64,000 nt of DNA from Adiantum capillus-veneris (GCA_014529385.2 CM043957.1:89490881-89554880), one strand, 5' to 3'; counted from the stretch's first letter, positions 46,571 to 59,525 are shown. The notes: generated by a model from the letters alone, not told the origin. Program-made: numbers and translations.

Positions 46571-46766
46571 ATGGCAACGTCATCAACTAACATGGAGGAA
46601 AAGATTGCATGCTCGTGCACGCTCTGCAAGTATCAAATCCTGCGCAAGCGTAGGATATGTAATGAGCTTGTGCACAAGTACGGAGAGTTTGCTAGAGAAA
46701 CCGTACAGAATCTGTGATACGACTCCTACGGAACGGGCATTGATTTCCGCGACATAGCACCTACAT

Positions 46767-46854
<88 letters not shown>

Positions 46855-47150
46855 ATTATGCATGAAGGTCCGACCAATATAGAGCCACGGATGGAAGCAA
46901 AAAAGGGCTTATAGACAGAAGACGATGGCATGGAGGAGATGCTGGATGCCTTCTTCCAGACAAGCGAGGAGAACGCGAACGAAGCAGCACCAGAAGCCGT
47001 ACGCCTATCTCCTGAAGACATGTTGAGGAAGTTGGCACGTCAACCAATCTATGAAGGCGCCAAAATATCTGTGCTTCGTACTTGTCTGGTGTTTTTGAAT
47101 CTTTAGTCAGTGTACGGGTGGTCAGATGCAAACGTCACTGCTTTGTTTAG
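46571..47150 (+). pseudogene. tnp2 transposase, N-terminal exons
   Basis: The start MATSSTNMEEK is followed by the cysteine motif CSCTLCKYQILRKRRICNEL, as at the N-terminus of plant tnp2 transposases. A stop (46716-46718) and a (GA)n of about 80 bp at 46771-46850 interrupt it. It resumes with MEEMLDAFFQTSEENANEA, MLRKLARQPIYEGAKISVL and GWSDANVTALFR to the splice donor at 47151. The microsatellite and stops make this part non-functional. Confidence 0.75.
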
Positions 47151-47231
47151 GTACGTAATTTACAAAAGAGATTTTTTGATTGCAACTGTGATGTGCTCGG
47201 AGAGCTTTTTAATTTAATGTGGCTTAAACAG

Positions 47232-47974
47232 GTTATTGCGGGAGCAACTTCTCCCGGCTGGCAATGAAATGCCCCCCTCCAGGCCAGACGCAAAGCAACT
47301 TCTGACCTCAGTTGACCTCAGTTGGCTTGGACTACAACAAGATTTGTGCATGTCCAAATGATTGCATTCTTTTTCGCAATGAATTCACAGATTGTCTGTC
47401 GTGTCCTAAGTGCGGAGCAATGCGCTACAAACAAGATGCAGTTGGCGAGACAGTGCCAGCTAAAGTATTGCGGCATTTCCCTATTATTCCTAGGATAAAA
47501 AGCATGTTTCGTTGTGGTTCCATTGCAAAGTTGATGCGGTGGCATTCTACGAATAGATCCACTGACGCAACATTTAGGGTGTCGGCTGATTCGAAGGCTT
47601 GGAGGCACATTGAAGATAGTTGGCCACATTTTAAGAGTGAACCACGCAATTTGCGTTTGGGCATGGCAATGGATGGAGTCAATCCATTTGGCTTGAGAAG
47701 CTCGTCATGGAGCACTTGTCATGTGTGCCTTATCAATTACAACCTCCCTCCGTGGCTTGCTATCAAGAAGGGTCATTTGATTTTAAGCTTGATTATACCT
47801 AGTAAGTTCAAGGCAAAAATGTTTATCTAGCTCCACTAGTTGACGAGCTCTAGGAGTTATGGCATGGGATCGACATAGCAGATGCGGTTGAACTAGTAGG
47901 ACAACAGCATGCAAGGATCCATGGACTTCTTATGTGGACTATGCATGATTGGCCAGGATACGGAGAAGCTTCTG
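47232..47974 (+). pseudogene. tnp2 transposase, Transposase_21 core, first part
   Basis: After an 81-bp intron (47151-47231) the frame reads LLREQLLPAGNEMPPSRPDA. A 10-bp tandem duplication GACCTCAGTT (47304-47313 and 47314-47323) then shifts the frame. Next come GLDYNKICACPNDCILF, CPKCGAMRYK, KVLRHFPIIPRI, MRWHSTNRSTDATFR, DPRNLRLG-type NLRLGMAMDGVNPFG and YNLPPWLAIKKGHLILSLII, all hallmarks of tnp2. The frame is stopped at 47828, and further coding-like sequence reaches the donor at 47975. Transposase would bind the TIRs and cut the element out. Confidence 0.9.
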
Positions 47975-48053
47975 GTAATGGTTATTGATTTACAAAATTC
48001 TCGCTATTCGTAAGCCCTTTTCCTTGGCCTGATTCATGCTTTGATATATGCAG

Positions 48054-49160
48054 GACTAACAACTTCGAGATACAATGCATGTCCAATTTGCGGGCAGTCT
48101 TTGGATGTGCGCTATTCTACCTCTCTTCGAAAGACAATTTATCAAGGCCACCACTGTTATCTTCCAGATGGCCATCACTTGCGCGAAGGCCAGCTTGGTC
48201 GCGTCGAATGTCGTCCTATGCATGTACAAGAGTGGCGTCGCCGATGGGAGCAACATGACGGGCAACCTGTTCCAGGAATGAAACGTTTGTCCATTCTCCA
48301 TACGTTGTCGTACTGGGGTGATCTACTAATTAACCATTTGCTGGATCCAATGCATATATTCAAGAATGTGGGAGAGCTCCTCTGGAAGACAATCATGGGA
48401 ATGAAAGACAATCGAGCTTCACGAGATGATTAGCAATCGGTTGGAAAGATGCCAGAGCTGTGGCCTTAGAGCTGTGGCCTTTCACCAATGCAGCTGGTCA
48501 AACAAAACTTCCAAGAGCGCCATGGGTATTGCTAAAAAACAAAGAGCGACAAGTGAAAAGGGTGATTTCAGAGTTCAGGACGCCAACAAGATATATGCGA
48601 TGTCTCAAGACAGCATTCACCCGTGACGATCAACTGTCAGGGTTGAAATCGCACGACTGGCATAAGTTCTTGCAATTCATTCTTCCAATTGCGATCAAGG
48701 GGTGTTTAACGGAGGAAGTGCGGACCTACATATACAAGATTTCAGAGCTAGTGCGGTGGATCTCTTCCAAGGAGATACGGGAGGAATCTATTGTAGTCGC
48801 AAGGGCTAACTCCATTGAGGCAGTTTGCATGATTGAGAAGTATCTACCCACGAGCTGCCTTACTATCCAAATGCACTTACTCGTCCATGTAGTAGATGAG
48901 GTTGCAGTGGCAGGTACAGTCCACAACCGTTGGATGTTCTTTCTAGAGCGGTTCATGAAAACACTTAAGGGTTTTGTTCGCCAAAAAGCGCGTCCAGAGG
49001 GGAGCATGGCAGAAGGATGGCTGGTGCAAGAGTCTCTTGTATTGACGACCGAATTTCTATCCGTTTCTGACCTAGAATGCCTCGACTATGGAGTGATGAG
49101 GAGGATGCAAGACTGGTGGGAGAGGAGCCGCAAGGGCAAGGGGTGCCGAAGAAAATGAAC
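48054..49160 (+). pseudogene. tnp2 transposase, second part
   Basis: After a 79-bp intron (47975-48053) the frame gives LTTSRYNACPICGQSLDV, HHCYLPDGHHLRE and the characteristic YWGDLLINHLLDPMHIFKNV. A stop near 48432 is followed by a frame change. From about 48500 to 49158 it continues with GLKSHDWHKFLQFILPIAI, MHLLVHVVDEV, NRWMFFLERFMKTLKGFV and KARPEGSMAEGWL. These segments match tnp2 in order. Confidence 0.88.
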
Positions 49161-50078
49161 CTGGCCATGCGAGAAAAGATCATGAAGTTTTGTATACTAA
49201 ATTCAGCGCCGATGCAAAAATGGCTTGAAAGGTACGAAGAAGCGAAAGAGAGACGCAATTTAGAGCAACAGGATTTCAGGCGAAGTCGAACGACTAGAGG
49301 CTTACCCTTGCTAGACTATCTCGCTCCTCTACCTGAATTCCCTACAATGGCATGGTTGGACAAGACAGTGAGAGCAGCTCGACAGATCGGAGAACCTATA
49401 TCTCTAGAAGAGGAAGAGCTGGCTATTGGATGTGACTGGAAGTATCATACATACATGGCACTATGGTCGCATGGAAAGCATTTCAGAACACAACAAATTG
49501 ACAGCAGAAGAAACATGTTTGATAGTGGGGTAATGGTTAGTTTGATGCAAAAGAGCAGGGCCAGTGCTAGAGACACGAATGAGAGCACTAGCAACTTGGA
49601 TTACTTTGGTCTGGTGTCAGATATCCTGAAAGTGAGCTTCAGGAGGTTTGAGATGTTTTTGTTGGATGTGAAGTGGTTCAAGGTGATTACTTCTGGTCGC
49701 AATGCAACGATACGCAGAGATGGAAACAAAATTGTGCAAATAAGACTTGGACAGATGCGAGAGACACATTTGCTCTTCCCGAACATTGCGAGCAAGTGGT
49801 CTTTGTACCGGACCCTCGAGAGTGACAATGGTGGTTTGTGGTTCAGGTTGCTCCAAGAAATAAACAAGTATTTGAAGGGCAAGATCTCCTGGAGGAAAGT
49901 CAGTCAGACGACGTCCATACTACTGTGACATTAGATGAGATGGACGAAGGTATGGCAGAGGAAGCTAATAGATATACGAGGGATGACGCAGACGAGCCAG
50001 AATTGACACTTGTAGATGAAGATGCAATGGATAAAGACAATCTGCCAGAACAAGTTGGGGAACAGTTATGTTTGTAAT
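49161..50078 (+). pseudogene. tnp2 C-terminal region (DUF4216-like)
   Basis: The frame 49077-49928 contains REKIMKFCILNSAPMQKWL, then YFGLVSDILKVSFRRFEMFLL and DVKWFKVITSGRNATI, resembling the domain often following Transposase_21. A frame change near 49840 leads to VVQVAPRNKQVF and an acidic tail (DEMDEGMAEEANRYTRDDAD) ending at TAA 50076-50078. Confidence 0.7.
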
Positions 50079-50258
50079 TAGAGATAGACGATGATACGGT
50101 GCAAGATCTTTTCGATGATGCCTCACTCGTCGAGGCCTAGGCCTGTAAGTGTTTGTGTGAAGACTTTGATTTAAAAGTAAGCTTAAAGTTAATTTAAACA
50201 ACTGTGTTCTGACGCTTTATTTTACTTTCTTTGTGCAGGACTTTAGTATGGCAGACGA

Positions 50259-51059
50259 TGTTAGGAAATAAGACGTAGCTAAATAGATAATTGAGTAGAT
50301 TACTTAATGGAGAGAGACAGATTTATATACACGAGATTATAGAGTAGAGAGAGAGAGAGAGAGTACACACGATATACGTGGTTCACCCAATGTGGGCTAC
50401 GTCCACGGGAAAGCAGCCACTCAATGGCTTTAGTACTTCAAAACAAGAAGTAGTTTACAAAGGGATTATACCCTTAATCGAGCTCCCGCCTTGCTTCACT
50501 CTCACCACCTCACACTCACTTTGTTGCATCAACTTCACACTATGAAATGTGGGTAGAAATGGCCTCCTTTTATAGGCCAAAACGGCTGCCCTCTCTTATG
50601 AGAGACAGCCATGTGTAGCGCCCTTGTGCGAATAAGTCCAAATCGGACCCTCCAATCCGCCCATGTGTGGCCGCCCTTGAGAAGACAAGTCCGCTTTTGA
50701 ATTCGGCCACCGGCCATTGACTTCCGACCACCGACCACCGGCCATTGACTTCCGACCACCGGCCATCGGCCATTGACTACCGGCCACCGGCCAACCGACC
50801 GGTTGTTTTCCGACCACTTTCTGGCCGCCGTCCGGCCATAATATTCCGGTGAAAAAGAATATTCCGACGAAAAAAAGGTCTCGGGGGCCTCTGCCCCGGA
50901 GGCCTTTAAAGTTGCCTCTGATTCTTGTCCGTGAAAATTTTGGTTTCCGGTGAGTGATTTTCCTTCACGCACGATGGCTTCTCCTCATAATGGGGGCCTT
51001 ACAAATGTGCGCTTTTACCACAGAAAATTACAAGGGTAAATCAGGCTCCATACTTAACA
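50259..51059 (-). repeat. 3' LTR of element G (801 bp)
   Basis: Begins TGTTAGGAAATAAG and ends CTTAACA. It contains GA repeats at about 50345-50363 and a CCGGCCATTGACTTCCGACC minisatellite (50700-50800) with more units than in the other LTR. Confidence 0.95.
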
Positions 51060-51078
51060 ATCTCCCACCTGGAGACTG
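51060..51078 (-). promoter_or_regulatory. Polypurine tract of element G
   Basis: On the minus strand CCAGGTGGGAGAT immediately precedes the LTR start TGTTAAG; the purine run GGTGGGAGA is typical of copia elements. Confidence 0.75.
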
Positions 51079-51119
51079 ATCTCCAAACCAAACCTGTGAC
51101 TGCTTTCCATTCTGGCTTC

Positions 51120-51464
51120 TTATCCTTGAATGCCGATTGAAGATGAGCAAAAGCTCAACTTCTCCTTGTTGACCACCTTTGTAAACATGTCTGCAAGATT
51201 TTCACTTGTATGCACCTTTCCTAGCTTTAGTTGTCCCTCTTCCAAAAGAGTGCGTATGAAGTGATATCTCACCTCAATGTGCTTTTTCCTTGAATGAAAG
51301 GCCGAGTTCTTCGCAAGATGGATAGCGCTTTGGCTATCACTGTACAAGACACAATTGTCTTGTTTGAATCCAAGCTCTTCTAAGAATCTGTGAAGCCACA
51401 GAATTTCTTTGCTTGCCTCCGTCATTGCTACATACTCTGCTTCCGTGGTAGAAAGTGAAACCAC
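51120..51464 (-). pseudogene. Element G RNase H, C-terminal part
   Basis: Starts VSLSTTEAEYVAMTEASKE, the copia RNase H signature, and continues VLYSDSQSAIHLAKN and HIEVRYHFIRTLLEEGQ to ENLADMFTKVV near the end of pol. An in-frame TAG at 51468 separates it from the upstream polyprotein (WASKL, stop, KVVSLS). Confidence 0.9.
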
Positions 51465-51467
51465 TTT

Positions 51468-53450
51468 CTACAGCTTTGAAGCCCAGCTTACTGCTGTGCC
51501 TCCAACCGTGAACACATAGCCAGTAGTGCTCCTTCGAGTATCTTTGTCACCTGCCATATCTGCATCAGCATACCCTTCTAGAAAAATATCAGTTCCTCCA
51601 AAATACAAAGCATTTGTTGTTGTCCCTTTTAGATACCTAAGTATCCACTTCACAGCTTGCCAATGCTCTTTACCTGGGTTGTCCATGAACCTACTCACAA
51701 CTCCCACTGCATGTGCAATGTCTGGTCTTTTCCAGACCATAGCATACATTAGAGAACCTACCGCTACAGCATATGGAACTTTAGACATATAGGCTATCTC
51801 CTCTTGTGTCTTTGGACACATATCCTTCGTTAGTTTAAAATGACCAGCCAAAGGCGTAGAAACTGGTTTTGCATTTTGCATTGCAAACCTTTCTAGTACC
51901 TTCTTGATGTAATCTTCTTGAGATAGCTTTATTGTCTTCTTCGTCCTGTCCCTTGATATTTTCATACCAAGTATCCTCTTTGCAGCACCTAAATCTTTCG
52001 TTGAAAAAGATTTGGACAGCTCCTCTTTTAGGTCTTTGATGTCCTGCATGTTAGCACTTGCAATCAACATGTCATCAACATACAACATTAGGATGATGAA
52101 TTTCCCATCTCCCAAATTCTCCGTGTAGACGCAGTGATCCGAGTTGCATCTTGTGAATCCATGATCCAACATCCATCGATCAAACTTCAAGTACCATTGT
52201 CTTGATGCTTGCTTTAAACCATACAAGCTCTTCTTTAATCTACAAACCATTTTCTCCTTACCTTTTAATTCATACCCCTTTGGTTGAAGCATGTAGATTT
52301 CCTCCTCTAAGTCACCGTGAGGGAATGCCGTATTTACATCCATTTGCTTGAGATTTAGATCATGAACAGCCACAAGTCTTAAGACAAGCCTAATTGAGTT
52401 CATTTTTACAACAGGAGAAAATATTTCATTGAAGTCAATACCTTTCTTTTGAGAAAAACCTTTTACCACAAGCCTAGACTTGTACCTTTTCTTCCCACCT
52501 TCTTCTTCCTTTAGCTTGTACACCCATTTGTTTTGAAGTGCCCGCTTACCTTTAGGCAACTCAACCAACTCCCATGTTTGGTTGCGATGTAGTGAGTCCA
52601 TCTCCACTTGCATGCTCTTCGTCCATTCTTCTTTGGCTTCATGTTGCATAGCTTCTTCATATGATTCCAGCTCTCCAGAATCTGAGATCAAGAGATGGTT
52701 GAAGGAAGGAACAAACCTTTCTAGAGGTCTACTTGCTCTTGTAGATCTTCGGGGAATAGGTTGAGGCTCCTCATTTGGTTGACGTTGTTGCACATTGTCA
52801 CCGTTTGCAGTCCTTGAGTCTTCACCGTCCTCAAGCTCCATGTACTCATCACCTGTTTCTTTTGTTTGTTTTCTTTCCAAGTAATCTTTGTACATATTTT
52901 GTTCGTTAAAAATTACATCCCTACTCCTTAAGATTTTACCATCTTCAGGATTCCATAGGCGATACCCAAAGTCTCCTTCTCCATAGCCAATGAAGAAACA
53001 CTTTTTGGACTTTGCATCTAACTTTGATCTTAGGCTTCTATCTATGTGCATGAAAGCCTCACACCCAAACACTTTGAGAAATGCATAATTCACCGGTTTA
53101 CCTGTCCATGCCTCTTCTGGAACTCCCCCATCCAATGCCGTTGAGGGTGACCGATTGATTAAGTACACAGACGTACTTACAGCTTCCGCCCAAAGCTCAA
53201 GCGGTAGGCCTGCATGTAGCCGCATGCTTCGTTCTCGTTCCATGATTGTCCTATTCATCCTTTCCAAAATCCCATTTTGTTGAGGTGTCCTTGGGGTTGT
53301 CCTTTGCCTCCGAATGCCATTGCTAGCACAAAAGCTTTCAAAATCTTGGCTGCAATATTCGCCTCCATTGTCGAATCTGAGGCATTTAACCTTGGTACCT
53401 GTTTCATTCTCCACAAAAGGCTTTCCACCTTTGAAATATGGAAAATACAT
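51468..53450 (-). pseudogene. Element G integrase core, reverse transcriptase, RNase H start
   Basis: 660 uninterrupted residues. Integrase: FDNGGEYCSQDFESFCASNG, QRTTPRTPQQNGILERMNRT, then the copia-typical FLKVFGCEAFMHI and KKCFFIGY. RT: VYKLKEEEGGKKRYKSRLVV, QMDVNTAFPHGDLEEEIYM, LKKSLYGLKQASRQWYLKF and the active site MLYVDDMLIA (about 52065-52095). RNase H begins at ADADMAGDKDTRRSTTGYVF. The catalytic residues visible are intact. Confidence 0.95.
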
Positions 53451-53784
53451 CCGATTTATTCTTCATGACATAAACCCATGTTTTTCTAGTCGCATCGTCT
53501 ATGAATGTTACATAGTACAATGAGCCACCAAGTGATGGTGTACTTGCAGGACCCCAAACATCAGAATGAACCAACTCAAGTTTTTTATTTTTTCTTTCAT
53601 TTCCTGATTTTTGAAATTTTACCCTCTTTTGTTTACCATAAACACAATCTTCACAGAACTCTAAGTCCACTTCTTTCAAACCTGGTAGAAGCTTCTTTGT
53701 TTGAAGGATTTGCATTCCTTTGGCACTCATATGCCCAAGTCGGTAGTGCCACATCGCACTGCAACTTCTGTAGTTGCTGCACAA
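53404..53784 (-). pseudogene. Element G pre-integrase region and integrase N-terminus
   Basis: MWHYRLGHMSAKGMQILQ is the GAG-pre-integrase motif, followed by CEDCVYGKQKRVKF and LELVHSDVWGPASTPSLGG (first catalytic Asp) and YYVTFIDDATRKTWVY. Joined to the next frame by a shift near 53425 and to the Gag frame by one near 53780. Confidence 0.92.
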
Positions 53785-54938
53785 GCTGAAGGTTGCGTGC
53801 TAACAGTACACAAGTAAAGTGTACCGACTTTTTCACCCTTGGCAACCACCAAAGATCCCTTTGAGATCTTCCACCGTTTGTTTCCGAATGCAATGTTGTG
53901 ACCTTCATCGTCCAATTGTCCTGTAGAGATCAAATTTTTGCGAAGAGAAGGAACATGCGTAACATCTTTAAGCTTCCATTCATTTCCGTTAGCAGTTTTG
54001 ACACAAACTGTACCTTTTCCGACAATCTCACAAGCTTCATCATATCCCAAGTATACATACCCAAAATTACCTTTGGTGTAGTCTTGGAAATGTTGCCTGT
54101 GTGGTGTCGCATGGAATGAAGCCCTGGAATCTACTATCCAGGAATTAGACACATTGTCTAATGAGAGAATTAGAGCATCTTGCTCTACTTTGCCTGCCAC
54201 ATTGGCCTCCGATGTTGGCTTGTTGTCTTGAGACTCTGTCTCCTTCTTCTTCTTGGACCAGCAATCCTTCTTGACGTGGCCCTTCTTGCCGCAGTTCCAA
54301 CATTCAAGAACTGACTTTGTGCGTGACTTGCTCCGCCTTGAGCGATCACGACCCTTTTGGTTTTTGAACCTCTCCTTAAGCCTTCCTCTTGTTTCCACTG
54401 ATAGTGCAACACTTGATGATTCTCCTGTGCTTCTCCTTCGCATTTCCTCGCTTAGGAGAACACCCACAACATCATCAAACTTAAGAGTATTTGTGCCAGA
54501 GATAGAATTACTTACAGCCATCACAAGGCTGTCCCAACTATCCGGTAGAGATGATAGTATAAGGAGAGCTCGCACTTCGTCATCAAAATTGATTTTCACT
54601 GATCGAAGTTGAATTATGTTTGTGTTAAAGTCATTTAGGTGTTCTGCAACTGAACCATTCTCTGCCATCTTTAGATTGAACAAGCACTTCATAAGAAATA
54701 CCTTATTGGATGCCGATGGTTTCTCGTAGAAGTCGTCAAGTGACTTCATCAAGTCCTCCGTGGTCTTCATCTCCGAAACATTGAAGGCCACCGTTGACGC
54801 CAAGCTTAACTGGATTGTTCCGAGTGCCTTTCGATCAAGGACAATCCATGCTTCATCTACCATTGTTGCGGGCTTCTTTGCAAGACCGCCTAGTGGCAAA
54901 TAGAGGTCCTTCTGGTAGAGATAGTCTTCAATCTGCAT
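53727..54938 (-). pseudogene. Element G Gag and protease
   Basis: 403 residues: a UBN2-type Gag (LASTVAFNVSEMKTTEDLMK, LFNLKMAENGSVAEHLNDF, LSSLPDSWDSLVMAV). Zinc knuckle CWNCGKKGHVKKDCW at about 54260-54305. Protease with SWIVDSRASFHATPHRQHF near 54110-54150. The protease triplet is Asp-Ser-Arg instead of Asp-Ser-Gly, which should inactivate it. Confidence 0.93.
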
Positions 54939-55060
54939 CTTTCAATGTTGGTAGTTTTTGCCGTTGAACTTCTCAATCTTGCGCTTCCCTTCCTCCGCCA
55001 TAACTCCCACTCAATTCAAGGAATCCTTTCCTTGAGATAATTTAGCTACGAGCAAACCTT

Positions 55061-55072
55061 GCTCTGATACCA
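55061..55072 (-). promoter_or_regulatory. Initiator tRNA-Met PBS of element G
   Basis: The minus strand reads TGGTATCAGAGC, the canonical plant copia primer-binding site, two bases from the LTR. Confidence 0.97.
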
Positions 55073-55074
55073 GT

Positions 55075-55765
55075 TGTTAGGAAATAAGACGTAGCTAAAT
55101 AGATAATTGAGTAGATTACTTAATGGAGAGAGACAAATTTATATACACGAGATTATAGAGTAGAGAGAGAGAGAGAGAGAGTACACACGATATACGTGGT
55201 TCACCCAATGTGGGCTACGTCCACGGGAAAGCAGCCACTCAATGGCTTTAGTACTTCAAAACAAAAAGTAGTTTACAAAGGGATTATACCCTTAATGGAG
55301 CTCCCGCCTTGCTTCACTCTCACCACCTCACACTCACTTTGTTGCATCAACTTCACACTATGAAATGTGTGTAGAAATGGCCTCCTTTTATAGGCCAAAA
55401 GGGCTACCCTCTCTTATGAGAGACAGCCATGTGTAGCCGCCCTTGTGCGAATAAGTCCAAATCGGACCCTCCAATCCGCCCATGTGTGGCCGCCCTTGAG
55501 AAGACAAGTCCGCTTTTGAATTCGGCCACCGGCCACCGGCCATTGACTTCCGACCACCGGCCAACCGACCGGTTGTTTTCCGACCACTTTCCTACCGCCG
55601 TCCGGCCATAATATTCCGATGAAAAAGAATATTCCGACGAAAAAAGGTCTCGGGGGCCTCCGCCCCCGAGGCCTTTAAAGTTGCCTCTGATTCTTGTCCG
55701 TGAAAATTTTGGTTTCCGGTGAGTGATTTTCCTTCACGCACGATGGCTTCTCCTTATAATGGGGG
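55075..55765 (-). repeat. 5' LTR of element G, interrupted by element B
   Basis: Same start as 50259 and high similarity throughout. It stops after AATGGGGG, where the left LTR continues for 63 bp more. The minisatellite is about 47 bp shorter than in the 3' LTR. Confidence 0.95.
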
Positions 55766-56789
<1,024 letters not shown>

Positions 56790-56801
56790 CTCCCCCCCTC
56801 C
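56790..56801 (-). promoter_or_regulatory. Polypurine tract of element B
   Basis: On the minus strand GGAGGGGGGGAG directly precedes the LTR. It proves the strand and that the ORF ending at 56839 is the last coding region of the element. Confidence 0.9.
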
Positions 56802-56838
56802 ACGTTCATGTCGTCCCTGACATGACTTTTAGGCTTGG

Positions 56839-58680
56839 TCAATAGAGTCCTGTCGTCTTGAGCATCTGCAAATGTGATTCATATCGTAGGTTGCCGATGG
56901 TCAAGGTTGGGCCGAATATTTTGCTTTCGTGAGTGAAAAAGCCGGTGTAGAAAGCTTCTTCGAATGTTTGCATGTGGAAGCTAGGCAAAAACATAATTCT
57001 TTGGTATAAGAGATGTAACACCTTTGGTGATGGCTGCAATGAAAGATCATACATCATATCCGTCACTGTGTCGGCCGTCGATAGTAGACTCGAGGTAGTG
57101 GCTTTATCTGGCGCGAACACTTCAATGCATGCTAAGAGAGTCCTGCAGATTTTCTTTAGCATCTGACACGAAAGGTCAGGAGAGCCAGTAAAGAGTTTGA
57201 TGGTGCCCGTTAGGGTTTTCACCATGTAGGCTTTACCTATTCTCTCTCCTGCCTTTGGTCCTGGCATCCTTGGGTAATTAAGCCAATTTGGCTTCTTTTC
57301 TGCAATCCTGCCATGCTCTTTCCAGCTTCTGACTCTTGGCACCGGGCAGAAGGTTGCATCCTCCCGAATCTCCTTTGGAGCCTCTACCAAGTAGATGAGG
57401 TAGGCTGGGTATTTGTTCAGCCAACCTTTCCTCCATCTAGGTTGAGAATCTACAATCTTCTTTGATTGTTCATCCTTTGTGATGTCGCCTTCGTAAAGAG
57501 CGACATACTGCTCCTCCTCTATTCTCTTTTTCGTCTTTATCACTTCAAATTTCATCAGAGGGAAAGGCAGGCTGGGTTGCATCCACTCTTCATGGAGCAC
57601 TTTTGTGTCTAAACCTTGAAGTCTAATGGAGATGAGGAGTCTCCTTTCCCATTCCATTTCCGCCTTGGCACTTTCCTCTGTTGACTTTTCTATTTGGTCC
57701 TGGAGCCTTTGTTCTTCTTCTTCAGAGATTCCTGAAGTCGAGGCCACTTCTTGAACTGGGGCTGGATCTTCAATTGTGGTTGCCTCTCCAGTTTCTGGTA
57801 GCTCTATGGCTGCTCCCCCTGCTTCTTCTTGTGGTGGCTCTGTTTCTCTTCTTTGTTGCTCTTGGAGGTCTTGGAGCTGTTTGCGGAGGGCCTCATTTTC
57901 TGTCCTTAGTGTTTGGTTTTCTGATGTGAGCCTCTCCTCTGCAGCCAATGATCCCTCCGCCATGTGCAATCTTTGCACTTGCTCTAACCTTAGCTCTCTT
58001 TGCAAACTTCTGACCTGATCTTCCAGAGCTGGTACGAGGGCTCCCTCTTGTTCTGTTCCTGCTCTGCTAGCTCTAGGGGTGGTCCTGAGTCTCGTGATTG
58101 TCCTTTCTTGAAGTTCGACTCTTTCCCTTAGCTCAATGAGCTCATCCTTGGCTGCCTCCAGCTCATCTTCTATTCGCTCCTTTGCTTCCTGTGAACTTGT
58201 TACCTCTCTTGAAGCTTCGGCTAGTTGGAGTATCAAGCCGTCTCTCTCGTTTTCTGCGTCGTAGAGTGATGCTTTATGACTTTCAGATTCAGTCATAGCA
58301 TTCTCTAACTTCTTCTGCAACTCTGCTTCCTTTTGTTTTGCTGTCTCAATTGCTACTTCCTTTGCTCTGGATCTTTCTTTAATCTTGCTGAGCAGTTCAT
58401 GCACCATGTGCATGTCTTTTTCATCTTCATCTGTCAACTTGACAGCTCTTTCTGCCACCACCTCCAATGGCTTCGGCTCTTCTAGTATGTTCTGTTCGTC
58501 CATTTTCTCTTCACTCTCCATTGTACCTTTTGTCTTTTCCTTCGTCCCTTTCCGATCATCTTGTTTTCGTAGGGATATCCCATAAACTGCCTCCAGGGCC
58601 TCTTCTTCACTGTATCCGATCGCTACCAGATCCTCATAATCATCTTTCTTTTGCTGAACTGGATCTATCTCCTTTCCTTG
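56839..58680 (-). pseudogene. Element B protein, coiled-coil and C-terminal part
   Basis: The ORF from 58521 (in frame back to about 58680) starts acidic. About 180 residues of coiled coil follow (KIKERSRAKEVAIETAKQKE, ERIEDELEAAKDELIELRER, LTSENQTLRTENEALRKQL), then an acidic linker. A C-terminal region of about 260 residues (WRKGWLNKYPAYLIYLVEAP, YMVKTLTGTIKLFTGSPDL) has no recognisable domain. Upstream in frame is DDYEDLVAIGYSEEEALEAV, which resembles a UBA-like helix pattern. A frameshift near 58680 separates it from the preceding ORF. Such long coiled coils suggest a structural, perhaps Gag-like, role; inference. Confidence 0.6.
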
Positions 58681-59525
58681 GTCCCGGCCTCCGGCTTTTC
58701 CATAACTTCTGTTTCTATTTCTATTGTGGTCTCCTCCACAATAATTTCCGTCTTCTTCGGGCTTGGTACATCAGTAAAGGAGGGCTGATTGTCCTCAGTC
58801 ATCTTGGCTTTCCCTTTGTTTGCTTGCCCGTCTTTCTCTCGAAGTTCAGTAGACTCATCTACTTTCTTCTTCTCCTTGTCGTCCTTTTTCAGCTCAGCTT
58901 TTAAAAGCTGTACTTCCTCTTCAGTATAAGGCTCGACAGGTTGCTGCTCCAGTATGGCCTCCGACTCCTCATAAGCTCTAATATATTGATCATATTGATC
59001 AACATGTGGCCTGGCTGAGCTGGTTCCGACTTTAGTGGGGTCTGGCACCCACATTTCTTCAAAGTCCCCCTTTAGAGCTCTTTCCGCTCTAAACTGCTCC
59101 ACCAGCCTTTCCATTCTTGCGGCTTTTTGACTTTTGGTTTGCTTGGGATCAGCCTTCTTCTTCGCTTTCTTCTTGAGCGGCTCGTCCACAGCCTCTTCAG
59201 GTTCTGAAACTATTTCTAGTTTTCGGCGTGCTCTTGTGGACGCCCTCTTGGATACTTCTTGCTGTTCTTTCTCTTCATCGGCTTCTCTAAGCCACTCATT
59301 CTGGGAGGGAACCCGTGGCCCTTGATCCCTAGCTCCAATAGCTTCATAAGCTATTCTTGTTAGGATTTCTCCTCCTCCTATGTACTTTGGCTTCTGGTTG
59401 TGCATGGCGATTACTTGCTCGTGGATGTATTGAGCATAATTCACCTCTTTTGGCATGTTGCTCTTCAGTGCCCATGTGATGGTTGTCGCAATGGCATGGG
59501 TGGTGTAGTATACTTCTGCGGTCTT
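58665..59525 (-). pseudogene. Element B protein, middle part
   Basis: Residues KEVNYAQYIHEQVIAMHNQK and GGGEILTRIAYEAIGARDQG are followed by basic, nuclear-localisation-like clusters (KKKAKKKADPKQTKSQKAAR) and an acidic Lys/Glu-rich end. In frame upstream is YTTHAIATTITWALKSNM, so the shift to the N-terminal frame lies near 59520. Confidence 0.6.

Larger units (their letters stand above)
50259..55765 (-). mobile_element. Element G: Ty1/copia retrotransposon, nearly complete
   Basis: LTRs at 50259-51059 and 55075-55765 enclose gag, protease, integrase, RT and RNase H in copia order on the minus strand. An initiator-Met PBS and a PPT are present. Two frameshifts (about 53425 and 53780) and one TAG (51468) interrupt the polyprotein. 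It sits in CACTA element H, and its right LTR lacks the last ~63 bp because element B starts at 55766. Confidence 0.95.

Noticed and set aside
50535-50972. Minus-strand ORF with GRWPVVNGRWPVV repeats
   Set aside because: It is the translation of the minisatellite within the copia LTR, differs in length between the two LTRs and is not a conserved protein.
58467-58904. Hydrophobic plus-strand ORF resembling a membrane protein
   Set aside because: Antisense of the charged coiled-coil coding region of element B; Glu/Lys codons read backwards give Leu/Phe/Ser.
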